Shown here piece by piece: positions 1 to 12,171 of a DNA stretch of 64,000 nucleotides (its first letter is position 1; each line of letters opens with the position of its first letter). This DNA comes from Corbicula japonica. Its lineage: Eukaryota > Mollusca > Bivalvia > Venerida > Cyrenidae. The translations under genes and the position numbers were made by a program. The notes beneath the pieces were generated by a model. That model did not search any database, was not told the origin of the DNA, and was given only the letters and a program-made list of their open reading frames with translations. Where the stretch lies: positions 183,501-247,500 of the forward strand of contig JAZAYU010000204.1 of NCBI GenBank assembly GCA_038501625.1, given 5' to 3'.

Positions 1-2
1 AA

Positions 3-374
3 AGTACAGTTTTGGTATCTACAGCTGCTAAAAAGAACAAAGGTGTTGAAAATATCAGGTCTAGGACTAACACAAATAAAAAAATCAATAATGATGAGCC
101 CCAACCAGGAGTCTCCAGACAACATTCCACCCCTGACCATTTTTCATCTGATTCTTATGATGACACACCAGAGTCTGACAAGTGCTGTGTATGCCACAGG
201 TTTGAACCAGAGCATTTGAAACACTGTGTTTCTCTTGTATTTGTCAAGTGGGCAAAGTGTGACTTCCAGGATTGCAACCATTGGACACATCTGACATTCT
301 GTTGTAAACAGAGAGTGGTCAGGCGGCAAGAGAAGTTTGAGTGCCCATGTCATCAACCAACAACTAAGGAATAA
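3..374 (+). CDS. 5'-truncated ORF with C-terminal PHD-like zinc finger
   Basis: The frame is open from the window edge to a TAA at 372-374, so the 5' end lies outside the window. The first ~55 residues are polar and low in complexity. The rest is cysteine/histidine-rich: CCVC, then H, C, C, an HWTH motif, FCC and a final CPCH. Spacing and the tryptophan before the histidine resemble a PHD-type zinc finger. In mollusc genomes such a finger often sits at the C-terminus of pogo/Tigger-like DDE transposase-derived proteins, which would make this a transposon gene remnant. That assignment is from memory and no DDE domain is visible here. An AATAAA (370-375) overlaps the stop codon. It could also be the last exon of a host PHD protein. 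Confidence 0.45.
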   Translation, partial: STVLVSTAAKKNKGVENIRSRTNTNKKINNDEPQPGVSRQHSTPDHFSSDSYDDTPESDKCCVCHRFEPEHLKHCVSLVFVKWAKCDFQDCNHWTHLTFCCKQRVVRRQEKFECPCHQPTTKE

Positions 375-3139
375 ACATTAGAAGTTTGGTTCAATTGTGA
401 GACCTTTTACCTGTTTACCTGAGTGTACCACAAGTATTGAACCGTACTGTAAATGTTTTAATAGTGTCCTGACCTAGTTACCAGAAATAGGACGTAATTC
501 CAAGATGGCCGAGTATTGCTGTGTTATGTTATTTTCGTTTGCTAAAGTGATAAATAATTTGTCTAATCTGATTTAAAAAGTATTTTTATTATGACGGATT
601 AATAAATTAAAGGTAAGTGATGGTTTTAACTATGTTTCTTTTTATTTTTATGACGGACTTTAGCTAATCGATAGCTATACCGAAAACTGGACGGACAACG
701 GGATAATATTATAATTATTATTAAATTCTTTGAGACAATAGTGTTCTGGTTGAGGCTTTTGCCTTCAAAGTCAGGGTTCTGGGGTTCGAATCCATCCTGA
801 CCTAGGGAAAAATTTATGTAAATTTAGATCAAACACTTGTTTTAAAATGTGAAGTTCAAAATTAAAAGTCGCAGATAGTCATTTTCAACTAACTAACTAC
901 TAGATCTACACGTTAATTTTCAAAAGTCAAGAAAATCGAAAATAAAGGCAGGCCTACATGGACATATGCATTTATAAATTATGTGCTGATTTACATACAA
1001 AAATGCCAGGGTAGGGCCTCGAAAATCTCAAATTATGCTATATGTACATGTAATTATGAGAGGGGCTTCTCAATTGAATCCTTTAGGGAGTTGTTACCAG
1101 TGATATTCAATTCCGTCTGCGCATGGCTAATGAGCCTTCAATGTCGTGGTCAAATAACGGCCATTTATAGATAAATTGTAGTCTATTGTTACTGCTAGCC
1201 TTGTAAAATCTGAATGTCCATCTTATTGTTATAACTTTAATTATAAAGATGGCTCTGTTTTGAAACCCTTGTGAATGTACGCTCATGCATTCATCTATCC
1301 ATATTTTTGCAAAGCGGCACACCCAGTCAAGTCGTCTCTGGATCAGGGGAAATAATTTTTCCTCAATCACGCACCAAATTTTTGTAAGCGGTTCTCTCCC
1401 TTAAATATTAGCATATTAAATGTTCCGGCAACCGCAGGCAAAATTATATCATGGTTTTGTAACAGGTTAAACGCCAAGTTAAGGCGATGCATTAAGAAGG
1501 TACTTTGATCAGTACCCTAAATAAACAAAATTCTAAAAAACAACAACAAAAAGAAACAACATTGTTTTGAAAACGGGTTTCCTCCAGGATACTCTAGGTC
1601 AAGTGCACCGATTAAATGTAAGATTTGAAAACTGTTAAAGGTCATGAATCTATTGTTAGTTAAAACTCTGGAGGTTGAGGCGGAAAATATGTTAGGACTG
1701 TTTATTAAAAAAAAAACAACAAAACAAAAAAAACACTTAAAGTCTCATCTATTGGTCTAGCGCCTAAACGCACAGGTGTTTTCACATTAATTACACAAAC
1801 GCAATACATTTAATTTGTTGAGGGCGTGTGTTCTTTGTTTGGAGGTAAATTTATTCTTGATTGGACAAATAATATGTGGTCTTTATCAACAGGTCGTCTT
1901 TATTTACAGGTGGTCGTAAGCTTAGGTTCGACTAGTGTAAATGTTTTAATTTATTCAGAATCGACAAAGGTTCAATACTCAGATTTTGATGATGCGGTAC
2001 ATATTCAGGTGTTATCCCATTCACCCATGGGATATTGATTTATTAAGCATTCAGCTAGGTGGCCTATATTTCTTTGATAAGTGCATCTCAATGAACATTT
2101 CTTCAGTTCAAGTTGCTCAATTTTCAAAACGTTTCCTAATTTCTTGAGTTGGATATTGCAATCATAACTGTAAGAAAAAAGACTGGTCAATTTTTGGATG
2201 ATTTCATTTCACAGGGCATTTATACGGCAATAGTTCAAGATGAATGTTTTTGCCTTTTGGATGAGTTCCCGGCTGAGCCTAAATTGTGTCTGGAATAAAT
2301 CTTAGTTAAGTGAGATTTGAATTCCATAGGATAAAATAAATTACGTGTACTTTAAGGTAGATTAAAAAACAACAACAACAACAAAACATATCAACATCGA
2401 AATGAGTAGGATGTTTCTCACTCGATATAACGATGTTTTGTTATGTTAGAATACGAATGGTTGACTAACATCGACCTTCAGTTTTTAATGAGAGTGCAGG
2501 TTACTTCTACTGTATACTTTGAGGGACCTTTGTCCTTCCTGCAGTGGCTGCAGATATGGTGCACAGCGAGATTCTGTCAAAAATAACAGAAAGGTACCAA
2601 TTGCATTGGCAATTTATGAGTAGAAGGAAAGGTTTTGCCAACTAAAATATGTTTGTAATGGAGAAATCATGGCTTTGTATATATAATTATCTTGAAATCC
2701 GGAGCGAGTTATAATCCTTATAACCCTTTCGTCCATCGGTATTTGTCATTGTAGTTTAGTTTTCATATTAAGGCTGTACATGTTCCAGGTGTTAATAATA
2801 ATTTGATGCAATGAGAAACTTTTCGTCAATTGACCCTAGATGCGGACGCACGGCTAGTTCCGCAGGCATTTTGGACATATTTGAAGACGAAGTAAATAAC
2901 CCGTTAAAAAGCACCCCTTTTTAACAATAAGATAAAGGGCATAAAGATACAATATATAATGCCATAGACATATGATTGTTAGTGCGACACTTAGTGACTT
3001 ATTCAAATTATGAGGCACGTCGCTTTAAACAATATATAATTATATTAAATGATATGTTTAGTCAATATTAACTATCGTTTTATTTGATTTTATTTGATTT
3101 GAATGAATGATTGATCAATACTTGATTCTTTTAGTTTCA
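375..3139. other. no gene seen, AT-rich intergenic DNA
   Basis: Only short ORFs without recognisable motifs occur. A-rich and CAA-rich simple stretches lie near 1535-1555, 1708-1735 and 2368-2382. The only structured item is the tRNA-like segment at 741-808. Confidence 0.5.
741..808 (+). repeat. tRNA-like segment, possible SINE head
   Basis: GGTTCGAATCC at 783-793 is a perfect B-box (T-arm) consensus for RNA polymerase III. An A-box-like TGGTTGAGG lies about 35 nt upstream. The acceptor arm does not pair and no clean cloverleaf forms, so this is a relic or SINE head rather than a working tRNA. Confidence 0.35.
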
Positions 3140-4860
3140 TTTTTTGTCGTTTGTACAATTGGTACTTACGGCCTTGGACTTGTGGATTACAAGTCAGTAT
3201 TGATTGAATTGATTGATTGATAATTGATTGAATTTAGTTTATTTATTTATTTATTTTTGTCGTCTGTACAATTTGGTACTTACGACGGACTTGTTGATTA
3301 CAAGTAGTGATGAGAATCGGACGGCTGAAGCGGAATCGATTAATCGGTCCGATTCTGATGTCTATCCGATCCGATTAATCGAGTAGAATCGGAATCAGAC
3401 GTCATAATAGACTTTTATAGTTTACCACTATATAAGTAACAGCAAACCATTCTCATTACTTCTCATATTACTGCTTTAAATGCTTTTGATGAAGAGTTTA
3501 ATGACACAACTGTTTTTTTTAATATTTTTTAGTATTTTCATACCATGAATAACAAATAAGTAAAGCAAGACACTTAATTTTTTAGTTCAGACATTTTAGC
3601 AGATTTTAAATAGGTTTAATTCGAATAATCTTTATTTTTAATTATATCAACTATTATAATGGCTCTTTTAAAAATGTCTCAAACTCGTTTATAACTGGGT
3701 GGGATTCCTTTGTTTCTACAGGTCTTAAAAAGATTCTGCATATCAGTGTTAAGGTTTCAAGGTTTTTCTTTACTGGTAAAAAGTCTGACACCTATGCTTC
3801 ATATTAAAAGCCAAAATATACCCATACATTTGACGATGTGTTTCCGTGACTTTTTAATTCGTTTCACGGACTGATCATTCATTGTGTGCCTTTTTTACTT
3901 TTCTGTTATTTAAAAGTAACCCAAGGACGTTTACGGCGAGAAAAGATACACGCTGAACAGTAGGAGACATCAGAAAATTGTCCTCAAATGCGAATTTTAT
4001 TAAATTACAGAATTAGCGAGTAGAATCGATTCTCTGTAGCCAGAATCGATGTCGCCGACTTTAAAGCTTCGGCGACGATTACTCGATCATCGGCGACAAT
4101 CGGAACATCACTAATTACAAGTCATTATTGATTGATTTGATATTTGGTTTGATTTGTTTAATTTGATATGATTTGATTTGATTTTATAAATAATGTTTGG
4201 AATCACCAACAGTATCCTTTTTTGTCGTTTGTACAATTGGTACTTACGGCCTTGGACTTGTGGATTACAAGTCAATATTGATTGAGTTGAATTGAGTTGA
4301 ACTGATTGATAATTGATTGATTTTAGTTTATTTTATTTTGTCGTTTGTACAATTGGTACTTACGATCTTAGACTTGATTGCAAGTCAATATTGATTGATT
4401 TGAATTGATTTTATAAATAATGTTTGGAATCACCAACAGTTTCATTTTTTGTCGTTTGTACAATTGGTACTACGGCCTTGGACTTGTGGATAACAAGTCA
4501 ATATTGATTGAGTTGAATTGAGTTGAATTGATTGATAATTGATTGATTTTAGTTTATTTTATTTTGTCGTTTGTACAATTGGTACTTACAATCTTAGACT
4601 TGATTGCAAGTCAATATTGATTGATTTGATTTGATATTTCATTGATTGTATGATGATTGATTTATTTAAGTTTAAATCTTTGTCGTTTGTAAAATTGCTA
4701 CTTACGAAGTTTGACTTGCTTCTTACGAGTCAGTATTGATTGACTGATTGATTGATTGATGATTAATTGATTTAAGTTTAATTCTGTGGTATGTACAGTT
4801 GGTACTTGCGGCATTGGAATTGTAAATTACAAGTCAATATTGATGGATTGATTATTTAGG
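3140..4860. repeat. ~113-bp tandem satellite, TTTGTCGTTTGTACAATTGG family
   Basis: A unit containing TTGTCGTTTGTACAATTGG, TACTTACG and a small hairpin (ACTTGT...ACAAGT), followed by TTGATTGA-rich DNA, recurs near 3144, 3256, 4217, 4338, 4450, 4566, 4679 and 4788. The steps are 109-121 bp. A further copy lies at 6429-6485. The array is interrupted by the hAT-type element at 3305-4113. Confidence 0.75.
3305..4113. mobile_element. non-autonomous hAT-type element in satellite
   Basis: The 809-bp insert begins TAGTGATG and ends CATCACTA. It is flanked on both sides by ATTACAAG (3297-3304 and 4114-4121), an 8-bp target-site duplication as made by hAT transposases. The two subterminal zones are rich in short GAATCGG/CCGATT-type motifs in both orientations, a plausible array of transposase-binding sites. 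No transposase ORF is present. Removing the element and one duplication restores the surrounding satellite unit, which confirms the boundaries. Confidence 0.75.
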
Positions 4861-5207
4861 TGATTAATTGACTGACAACTGTTGTGATTGACATCTGATG
4901 GATAAATGATTTGGGTTTGGGTATAAGGCCAAACACTCGGATTCTAGTGGTCTGTTTTTACCCGACGGTGTACATTTGTCGCTCGTCGAAATGACATATT
5001 TTTGTTAACAATTCAATCTGCTCTGGAATCATTTCAGACGAGCCCGAATTCTATACATGTACTCGACCGTATAAATTGTTTATTAGGCCTGGCATTATTG
5101 AAAGTTTATTTAAATTTCTGGAATGCGAACACCATTTTGAAAGTCATGTCAAAAATTTGTATTGTTGGCGTATGCGCAACTGGCGCTCATTGGCAGAAAA
5201 TTTTTGA

Positions 5208-5575
5208 CATTTAATCCATGAAAATTGGATTGATTAACATTTGATTGATTATTTATTTTATTGATAATTGATTTTATTGACGTTTGATTGGTATTTGATT
5301 TAATTGACATTTAATCGATAATTGATTTGATTGATAATTGATTTGAATGACATTTGTTTGATGATAATTGATTATTGATTTGATCGATTATTGAATTGAT
5401 TGATTAATTATTGGATTAACATTTGATTAATTATTGGATTATCATTTGATTAACTTAACATTGAACTTTGATCAAACTTGAACATTGATGATTATTGTCG
5501 ACTGCCAGGCCATATTATGCCAAATATTAAACAGTTCTACATGGTTACTATGTTGTTGAATTTATTTCCGAGATA
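5208..5575. repeat. AT-rich duplicated block, copy 1
   Basis: TTGATT-rich sequence beginning GACATTTAATCCATGAAAAT and running to the GAGATAA motif. It is almost identical to 6500-6876, in the same orientation. Confidence 0.8.
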
Positions 5576-5829
5576 ATAAGCATTATCGGCTATAGACGAT
5601 AATGCCATTTATAGAAGGAATAAATTAATATTGATGCTTTAACAAAGGGACGTAAATCATGATGAATGATTTAGTAATTACATTTGGAGTTATCTTTTGA
5701 TGACGTATTCTTTGACGTCATCAGCACATGTAAGCTAGGAACGAAAATGGCACCCACCCACCCACCCTTAAATTCATTTTTTGAGTGAACGTGGCTGCTC
5801 TCCTTTTTTTTCTGTATTTTTCAGATTCA

Positions 5830-6300
5830 CAGAATCAGCGTCTCCTGTATCAAGCCAATCTAGTTTCTCCGGTTCCAGTTTTGTGTTACGATCCCCATCA
5901 TGTCAGGCGGTCGACATCACACCACGTCAGACAGTCGGCAGAATATTTGATGCTTTGCATAAGAGACTTTTTGTCGTGTTCGTGGAAAATGTGACAATTC
6001 ACAAAATCAGCGACACCCGTATCAAGCCAATCTGGTTTCTCCGGTTCTTGATGTGTGTTAAGACCCCCCTCGCGCCAGGCGTTCAACACCACACCACGTC
6101 AGGCAGTCGGCAGAATGTTATATGCTATGCATAATAGACTTTTTCGTCATGCTAATGGAAAATTGACAATTCATAAAATCAGCGATACCCGTATCAAGCC
6201 AATCTGGTTTCTCCGGTTCTTGATGTGTTTAGACCCCCATCAGGACAGGCGGTCAACACCACACCACGTCAGGCAGTCGACAGAATATTTGATGCTGTGC
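5830..6300. repeat. ~172-bp tandem repeat, about 2.7 copies
   Basis: Units beginning AATCAGCG(A/T) recur at about 5832, 6005 and 6177. Each contains CAAGCCAATCTNGTTTCTCC, a CACCACGTCAG motif and GATGCT.TGCATAA. Short ORFs across this stretch are by-products of the repeat. Confidence 0.75.
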
Positions 6301-6499
6301 ATAATTGACTTTGAGAATATGAACTTTAAATTTGAACTTATCTTCAGTGATAAATTACAATTTGTCTGTGCACTTATTTCCATATATACTGTTTGGAATC
6401 TTCAACAGATATAAGATGAATTCCTTCCCGTTTGTACAATTGGTCCCTACGACATTGACATGTTGATTACAAGTCAATATTGATGAATGCAGAAAATTT

Positions 6500-6876
6500 T
6501 GACATTTAATCCATGAAAATTGGATTGATTAACATTTGATTGATTATTTATTTTATTGATAATTGATTTTATTGACGTTTGATTGGTATTTGATTTAATT
6601 GACATTTAATCGATAGATCTACTTGATTTGATTGATAATTGATTTGAATGACATTTGTTTGATGATAATTGATTATTGATTTGATCGATTATTGAATTGA
6701 TTGATTAATTATTGGATTAACATTTGGTTAATTATTGGATTATCATTTGATTAACTTAACATTGAACTTTGATCAAACTTGAACATTGATGATTATTTTC
6801 GACTGCCAGGCCATATTATGCCAAATATTAAACAGTTCTACATGGTTACTATGTTGTTGAATTTATTTCCGAGATA
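6500..6876. repeat. AT-rich duplicated block, copy 2
   Basis: Second copy of 5208-5575, differing mainly by a short insertion (GATCTACTT near 6616). Together the two copies bracket the ~172-bp repeat, so this is a local segmental duplication or a composite element. Copy 2 ends where a LINE remnant begins. Confidence 0.8.
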
Positions 6877-6879
6877 AAT

Positions 6880-7100
6880 AATCCGTATAGCAAACTAGAC
6901 CTTATCTTGAATGCGTTTTCGGCGAAGCAAGCCATTTTTTCAATATTTTATGATTTTCTGTATTTATCAATTCAACAAACTTAAACATATTTGGTCTTTT
7001 CCAGAATCTTTTAGGTATATATTTTACACGCAAGTCATTGAACTTAGCACATTGTAAGACAAAGTGAAACTCATCTTCTAGGCAGTTTAAACAAAGACGT
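6880..7100 (-). pseudogene. LINE reverse-transcriptase ORF, C-terminal relic
   Basis: On the minus strand a frame reads CLNCLEDEFHFVLQCAKFND, then a basic stretch with KRFWKRPNMFKFVELIN. CxxC followed by HxxxxC and the downstream RP-M-K motif are typical of the C-terminal end of mollusc non-LTR retrotransposon polymerase ORFs (known from such families, not from a search here). A single-base frameshift lies near 6933: the AENAFKIRSSLLYG continuation is in another frame. No RT core motifs remain nearby, so the fragment is truncated and dead. Confidence 0.6.
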
Positions 7101-8049
7101 TACAAGCTAGCAGTCCGTTATCACATATTTGCAGGTGTCTTAAGATTCCACTTGATAATATGGAAATGTTTACTATTTACTAGTATTTAGTATTTACATT
7201 TCAATTAAGTCTACAACACTTCTGTGCATTCAAGATATTCATTAATATGTTTGTAACAGTTGGATGGAAACGGACATTTACGTAAGGAAGAATTATGACA
7301 GGTCATCACTAATGAATTTTCACATGCATGTTGCTATAAATTAATTGCTGTTTTAGGTTATTATCTCGTAGATAAAAGATTTCCAAAGAAATTATAAAAT
7401 AAGGATCGAGCATAAAAATTTGTCACAAGTGTAACATAATAAGGAACAACATATTATGAACCCAATCATAAAAGAACTGATCTTATGACATAGATTGTTT
7501 TGGAGTCAGGCATGGTGCAAGTCTTCTTATTCTGAACTCAGACTTCTTACAAATGAACCCATGGATTAACGACACCTTTTACTAGAATCCACTGAACTTG
7601 TACTACTCTAGCGTGTAACTTAATAATGTCCCCTAGCTGATAGATCATCATTAATTCTCAGCAGGTCATTCATTCATCCTCCCAGCAATTTTTCCAGATG
7701 TTTGAGGAAAAAACAAGGTATACAAATGTAGTACAAGATGGTAATTGTATTTTCTTTTAATGAAAAATGAACTTCCAGTTTCACAAATTTACAGTAATAT
7801 TGCATCAAACATAGAACCATAATAGAAAGAAACAGCATTGAAACTGCATGCTTACATCGACGTCGTCATATATCATATTTGGATAAGAGGTCTGCGTTTT
7901 CTGGATGAGAACTTCTCTGAAGTCTGAAGTCACCCTTGCCGTCTGATCAGATTTCCATTACTGCCCATGAACAGGTTCAATCAAACCGAGCCTGCATTTT
8001 TTCATATTGTCGTGTTCGGTGGCTTTCATAGTTTCCTTTTCAATATTTA
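7101..8049. other. no gene seen
   Basis: AT-rich DNA without recognisable coding or repeat structure, between the LINE relic and the large TIR element. Possible 5' remains of the LINE were looked for in the minus frames and not recognised. Confidence 0.45.
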
Positions 8050-8159
8050 TACCCCCGCATACGAAGTATAGGGGGTATATAGGAGTCATCATCCGGTTGG
8101 TTCGTTGGTTCGTTGGTTCGTTGACCCGGTCTGTCTGTGGCACTTCCAGCGTCAACAGT

Positions 8160-10404
8160 TTTCAAGATATCGACTTGAAACTTTAAACATATGTTCGTGA
8201 GTACATTTGCGCGAACTATTTTTTTCTCATGTGGATCAGTCCATTATTTTTTGGAGGGGAGCATGATTTAACAAAATCTTGTGACGCGAACTACTTCTAC
8301 AGTTTTTAAGATATTGACTTGAAACTTGATACACATGATCGGCATGAAGTCTAGATGTGCGTGACATATTTTTCGTGTGGATTAGTCCATTATTTTTTGC
8401 AGGGGACATGATTAAACAAAATCGTGTTATGCAAACTTCTAAATCTTGTGATGCGAACTACTTCTTCAGTTTTTAAGGTATTGACTTGAAACTTGAAATA
8501 TATGTTAGGCATGAAGTGTAGATGTGCGTGACATATTTTTCGTGTGGATCAGTCCATTATTTTTGCAGGGACGTGATTTAACAAAATAGTGTTATGCAAA
8601 CTTCTACACTAACTACTTCAACAGTTTTCAAGATATCGACTTGATACTTTAAACATATGTTCGTGAGTACATTTGCGCAATTTTTTTTTTCTCATCTGGA
8701 TCAGTCCATTATTTTTCGGAGGGGAGCACAATTTAACAAAATCTTGTGACGCAAACTACTTCTACAGTTTTTAAGATATTGACTTGAAACTTGGTAAATA
8801 TGTTCAGCATGAAGTGTAGATGTGCATGACATATTTTTCGTGTGGATCAGTCCATTATTTTTGCAGGGGACATGATTTAACAAAATCATGTAAAGCAAAA
8901 CTTCTACACTTACTACTTCAACAGTTTTCAAGATATCGACTTGATACTTTAAACATATGTTCGTGAGTACATTTGCGCAAATTTTTTTTTCTCATGTGGA
9001 TCAGTCCATTATTTTTCAGAGGGAGCACGATTTAACAAAATCTTGTGACGCGAACTACTTCTACAGTTTTTTAAGATATTGACTTGAAACTTGATACATA
9101 TGTTCGGCCTGAAGTGTAGATGTGCGTGACATATTTTTCGTGTGGATCAGTCCATTATTTTTTGCAGGGGACATGATTTAACAAAATCGTGTTATGCAAA
9201 ATTCTACAGTTTTTAAGATATAAGACTTGAAACTAAAATTGTATGTTCTGCATGAAGTGCGCATGTAAGCGACATATTTTTTTGTGGATCAGTCCATTTT
9301 TTTTGGAGGGGAGCATTATTTAACAAAATCTTTTATTTTTAATCTTATGACGCAAACTTCTTCTCCAGCTTTCAAACTTTAAACATACGTTTGTGAGTAG
9401 ATTTCCATGACATACTTTATTTCATGTGGATCAGTCCATTATTTTTTAGCAGGGGAGTATGGTTCAACAAAACCTTATGACACGAACTACTTCTACAGTT
9501 TTTAAGATATTGACTTGAAACTTAATACATTGGTTCGGCATGAAGTGTACATGTGCGTGACATATTTTTCGTGTGGATCAGTCCATTATTTTTTGCAGGG
9601 GACATGATTTAACAAAATCGTGTTATGCAAACTTCTACACTTACTTCGTCAACAGTTTTCAAGATATCGACTTGAAACTTTAAACATATGTTCATGAGTA
9701 CATTTGAGCAAATTTTGTTTTGTCTCATGTGGATCAGTCCATTATTTTTCGGAGGGGAGCATGATTTAACAAAATCTTGTGACGCGAACTACTTCTACAG
9801 TTTTTAAGATATTGACTTGAAACTTGATACATATGTAAGGCATGAAGTGTAGATGTGCGTGACATATTTTTCGTGTGGATCAGTCCATTATTTTTGCAGG
9901 GGACATGATTTAACAAAATCGTGTTATGCAAACTTCTACACTTACTACGTCAACAGTTTTCAAGATATCGACTCGAAACTTTAAACATATGTTCGTGAGT
10001 ACATTTGCGCAATTTTTTTTTCTCATGTGGATCAGTCCATTATTTTTCGGAAGGGAGCATGATTCAACAAAATCTTGTAACACGAACTACTTCTACAGTT
10101 TTTAAGATATTGACTTGAAACTTGATACATGTGTTCGGCATGAAGTGTAGATGTGAGTGACATATTTTTCGTGTGGATCAGTCCATTATTTTTTGCAGGG
10201 GACATGATTAAACAAAATCGTGTTATGCAAACTTCTACACTTACTACGTCAACAGTTTTCAAGATATCGACTTGAAACTTTAAACATATGTTTGTGAGTA
10301 CATTTGCGCAATTTTTTTTTTCTCATTTGGATCAGTCCATTATTTATCGGAAGGGAGCATGATTCAACAAAATCTTGTGACGCGAACTACCTCTACAGTT
10401 TTTA
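8160..10404. repeat. dimeric ~150-bp satellite, left block
   Basis: The landmark GGATCAGTCCATT recurs at 8233, 8546, 8698, 8844, 8998, 9144, 9286, 9428, 9575, 9731, 9877, 10029, 10175 and 10329 (with a variant at 8379). Steps alternate near 146 and 152-156 bp across much of the block, so two monomer types form a ~300-bp dimer. The units alternate GACATGATTTAACA/GAGCATGATTTAACA and TTTTCAAGATATCGAC/TTTTTAAGATATTGAC. Minus-strand ORFs of 65-76 codons here only mirror the repeat. Confidence 0.85.
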
Positions 10405-12170
10405 GCTCGACTATTCGAAGAATAGGGGAGCTATCCTACTCGCCCCGGTGTCGGCGTCGGCGTCGGCATCGGCGTCGGCATCGGCGTCGGCGTCCGTTAA
10501 ACAAAAAATGCACTTTGGTCCATTACTTGAAAACTATTTATGATATCAACTTGAAACTTGGAATATATATTCACCATCAAATTCTACATCATTACCAACA
10601 ACACCCATAACTCTGCTACAAATATTTTTCAAGTTATGCCCCTTTTTCACTTAAATTTTGCGTTAAAGAAAATATGCACTTTGGTCCATAACTTATAAAC
10701 TACTTGAGATATCAACTTGAAACTTGGAATATATATTCACCATCAAATTCTACATCATTACCAACAAGACCCATAACTCTGCTGTCAATATATTTCAAGT
10801 TATGCCCCTTTTTTCTTATATTTTGTGTTAAGCAAAATATGCATTTTGCCCCTAACTTTAAAACTACTTGAGATATTTCCTTGAAACTTGAAATATATTT
10901 TCACCATCAAAATCTACATCATAACCAACAAGACCCATAACCCTTCTTCCAATATTTTTCAAATTATGCCCCTTTTTCGCTTACATTTTGTGTTAAGCAA
11001 AATATACAGTCGGCCCTTAACTTCGTTATGAATGGAGGGATTTCAAAATAACTTGGCACAAATGTTCACCATGACAAGGCGGTGTGTCACGTACAATACC
11101 CATGCCTGTAGGTCCAAGGTCAAGGTCACTGTAACTAAAAATAGAATTTTCTTGCAAAATCGTGTCCGCTCTGTAACTTTGTTATTTCTTATTGGGTTTT
11201 CAAATAACTTGGTATAATTGTTCACCATATCAAGACGGTGTGTCATGTACATGCCCAAGCCTGTAGGTCAATGGTCAAGGTCACTGTTACTAAAAATAGA
11301 ATTTTCTTGTCTAGGCTGTTACTTTGTTATGAATGGAGGGATTTCAAAATATCTTGGCACAAATGTTCACCATGACAAGGCGGTGTGTCCGCACAATACC
11401 CATGCCTGTAGATCCAAGGTCAAGGTCACTGTTACTAAAAATAGAATTTTCTTGTGCAGGCTGTAACTTTGTTATGAATGGAAGGATTTCAAAATAACTT
11501 GACACAAATGTTCACCATGACAGGGCGGTGTGTCACGTACCATACCCAAGCCTGAAGGTCCAAGGTCAAGGTCACTGTTACTAAAAATAGAATTTTCTTG
11601 TCCAGGCTGTAACTTCATTATAAATGGAGGGATTTCAAAAAAACTTGACACAAATGTTCACCATGAAAGGGCAGCGTATCGCGTATTATTCCCATCATTG
11701 CACTTGAGTGTCTGAAAATGATGCATAGCGGGGCATCCGTGTCCTATGGACACATTTCTAGTTTCACTTATATTTTCACTTAAGTGCACTTCATCGATAA
11801 CTTTGCAAATACTTAAGGTATCAACTTCAAACTACCATTATATTTTCATTTCAGTTCTTTTTCTGTAACATTACTGAAGTGATTGATATTTGACTAAAAG
11901 TAAATGTCTCTAATAAAAAATTACTAACAAGTTTTCTAACAAATTCAGAAATATTTCATAGTTATTTCCCTATTCAGTTTAATATTTATGGTACATTTAG
12001 GAATTATTTCTGTTATTTGAAAAGAATTTCTCCCGTACCATTCACTTGTTAATAATTTTCCTGATTGCACATGAATGTATGGCCATAGTTGTTATTGTTT
12101 TAATCTTCAAATTGCATTTGTTTCAAATGATTCGAATAGTCGAGCATGCTGTCTCCTCTGACAGCTCTTG
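10405..12170 (+). mobile_element. GCTCGACTATTCGAA element, copy 1, nested in satellite
   Basis: GCTCGACTATTCGAA (10405-10419) is matched by TTCGAATAGTCGAGC (12131-12145). A hairpin GCTGTC-TCCTCT-GACAGC follows, and similarity to copy 2 continues to about 12170. Internal order: a GTCGGC-rich simple repeat (~10443-10497); three ~150-bp units with CTTGAAACTTGGAATATAT and CAAGTTATGCCCC (10500-11010); five ~150-bp units with AAGGTCAAGGTCACTG and GGAGGGATTTCAAAATA (11025-11690); the GTGTCCTATGGACAC palindrome (~11739); then unique AT-rich sequence. It interrupts a satellite monomer at CTACAGTTTTTA. A second, inverted copy lies at 37167-45475. No protein is encoded. Confidence 0.7.
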
Positions 12171-12171
12171 T

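Noticed and set aside
5781..6414. Overlapping ORFs of 117 and 119 codons
   Set aside because: They follow the 172-bp repeat in shifting frames and resemble no protein family.
8701..10262. Several 65-76 codon minus-strand ORFs with similar sequences
   Set aside because: They are reflections of the ~150-bp satellite monomers and are interrupted in many units.
11032..11715. ORFs with recurrent RSKVKVTVTKNRIF segments (also at 37622-38447)
   Set aside because: They are frame readings of the AAGGTCAAGGTCACTG tandem units in both element copies.
10405..12170. Helitron assignment based on the terminal hairpin GCTGTC-TCCTCT-GACAGC
   Set aside because: No CTRR end follows the hairpin, the other end does not start with TC at an A/T junction, and inverted termini are present, which argues against a Helitron.
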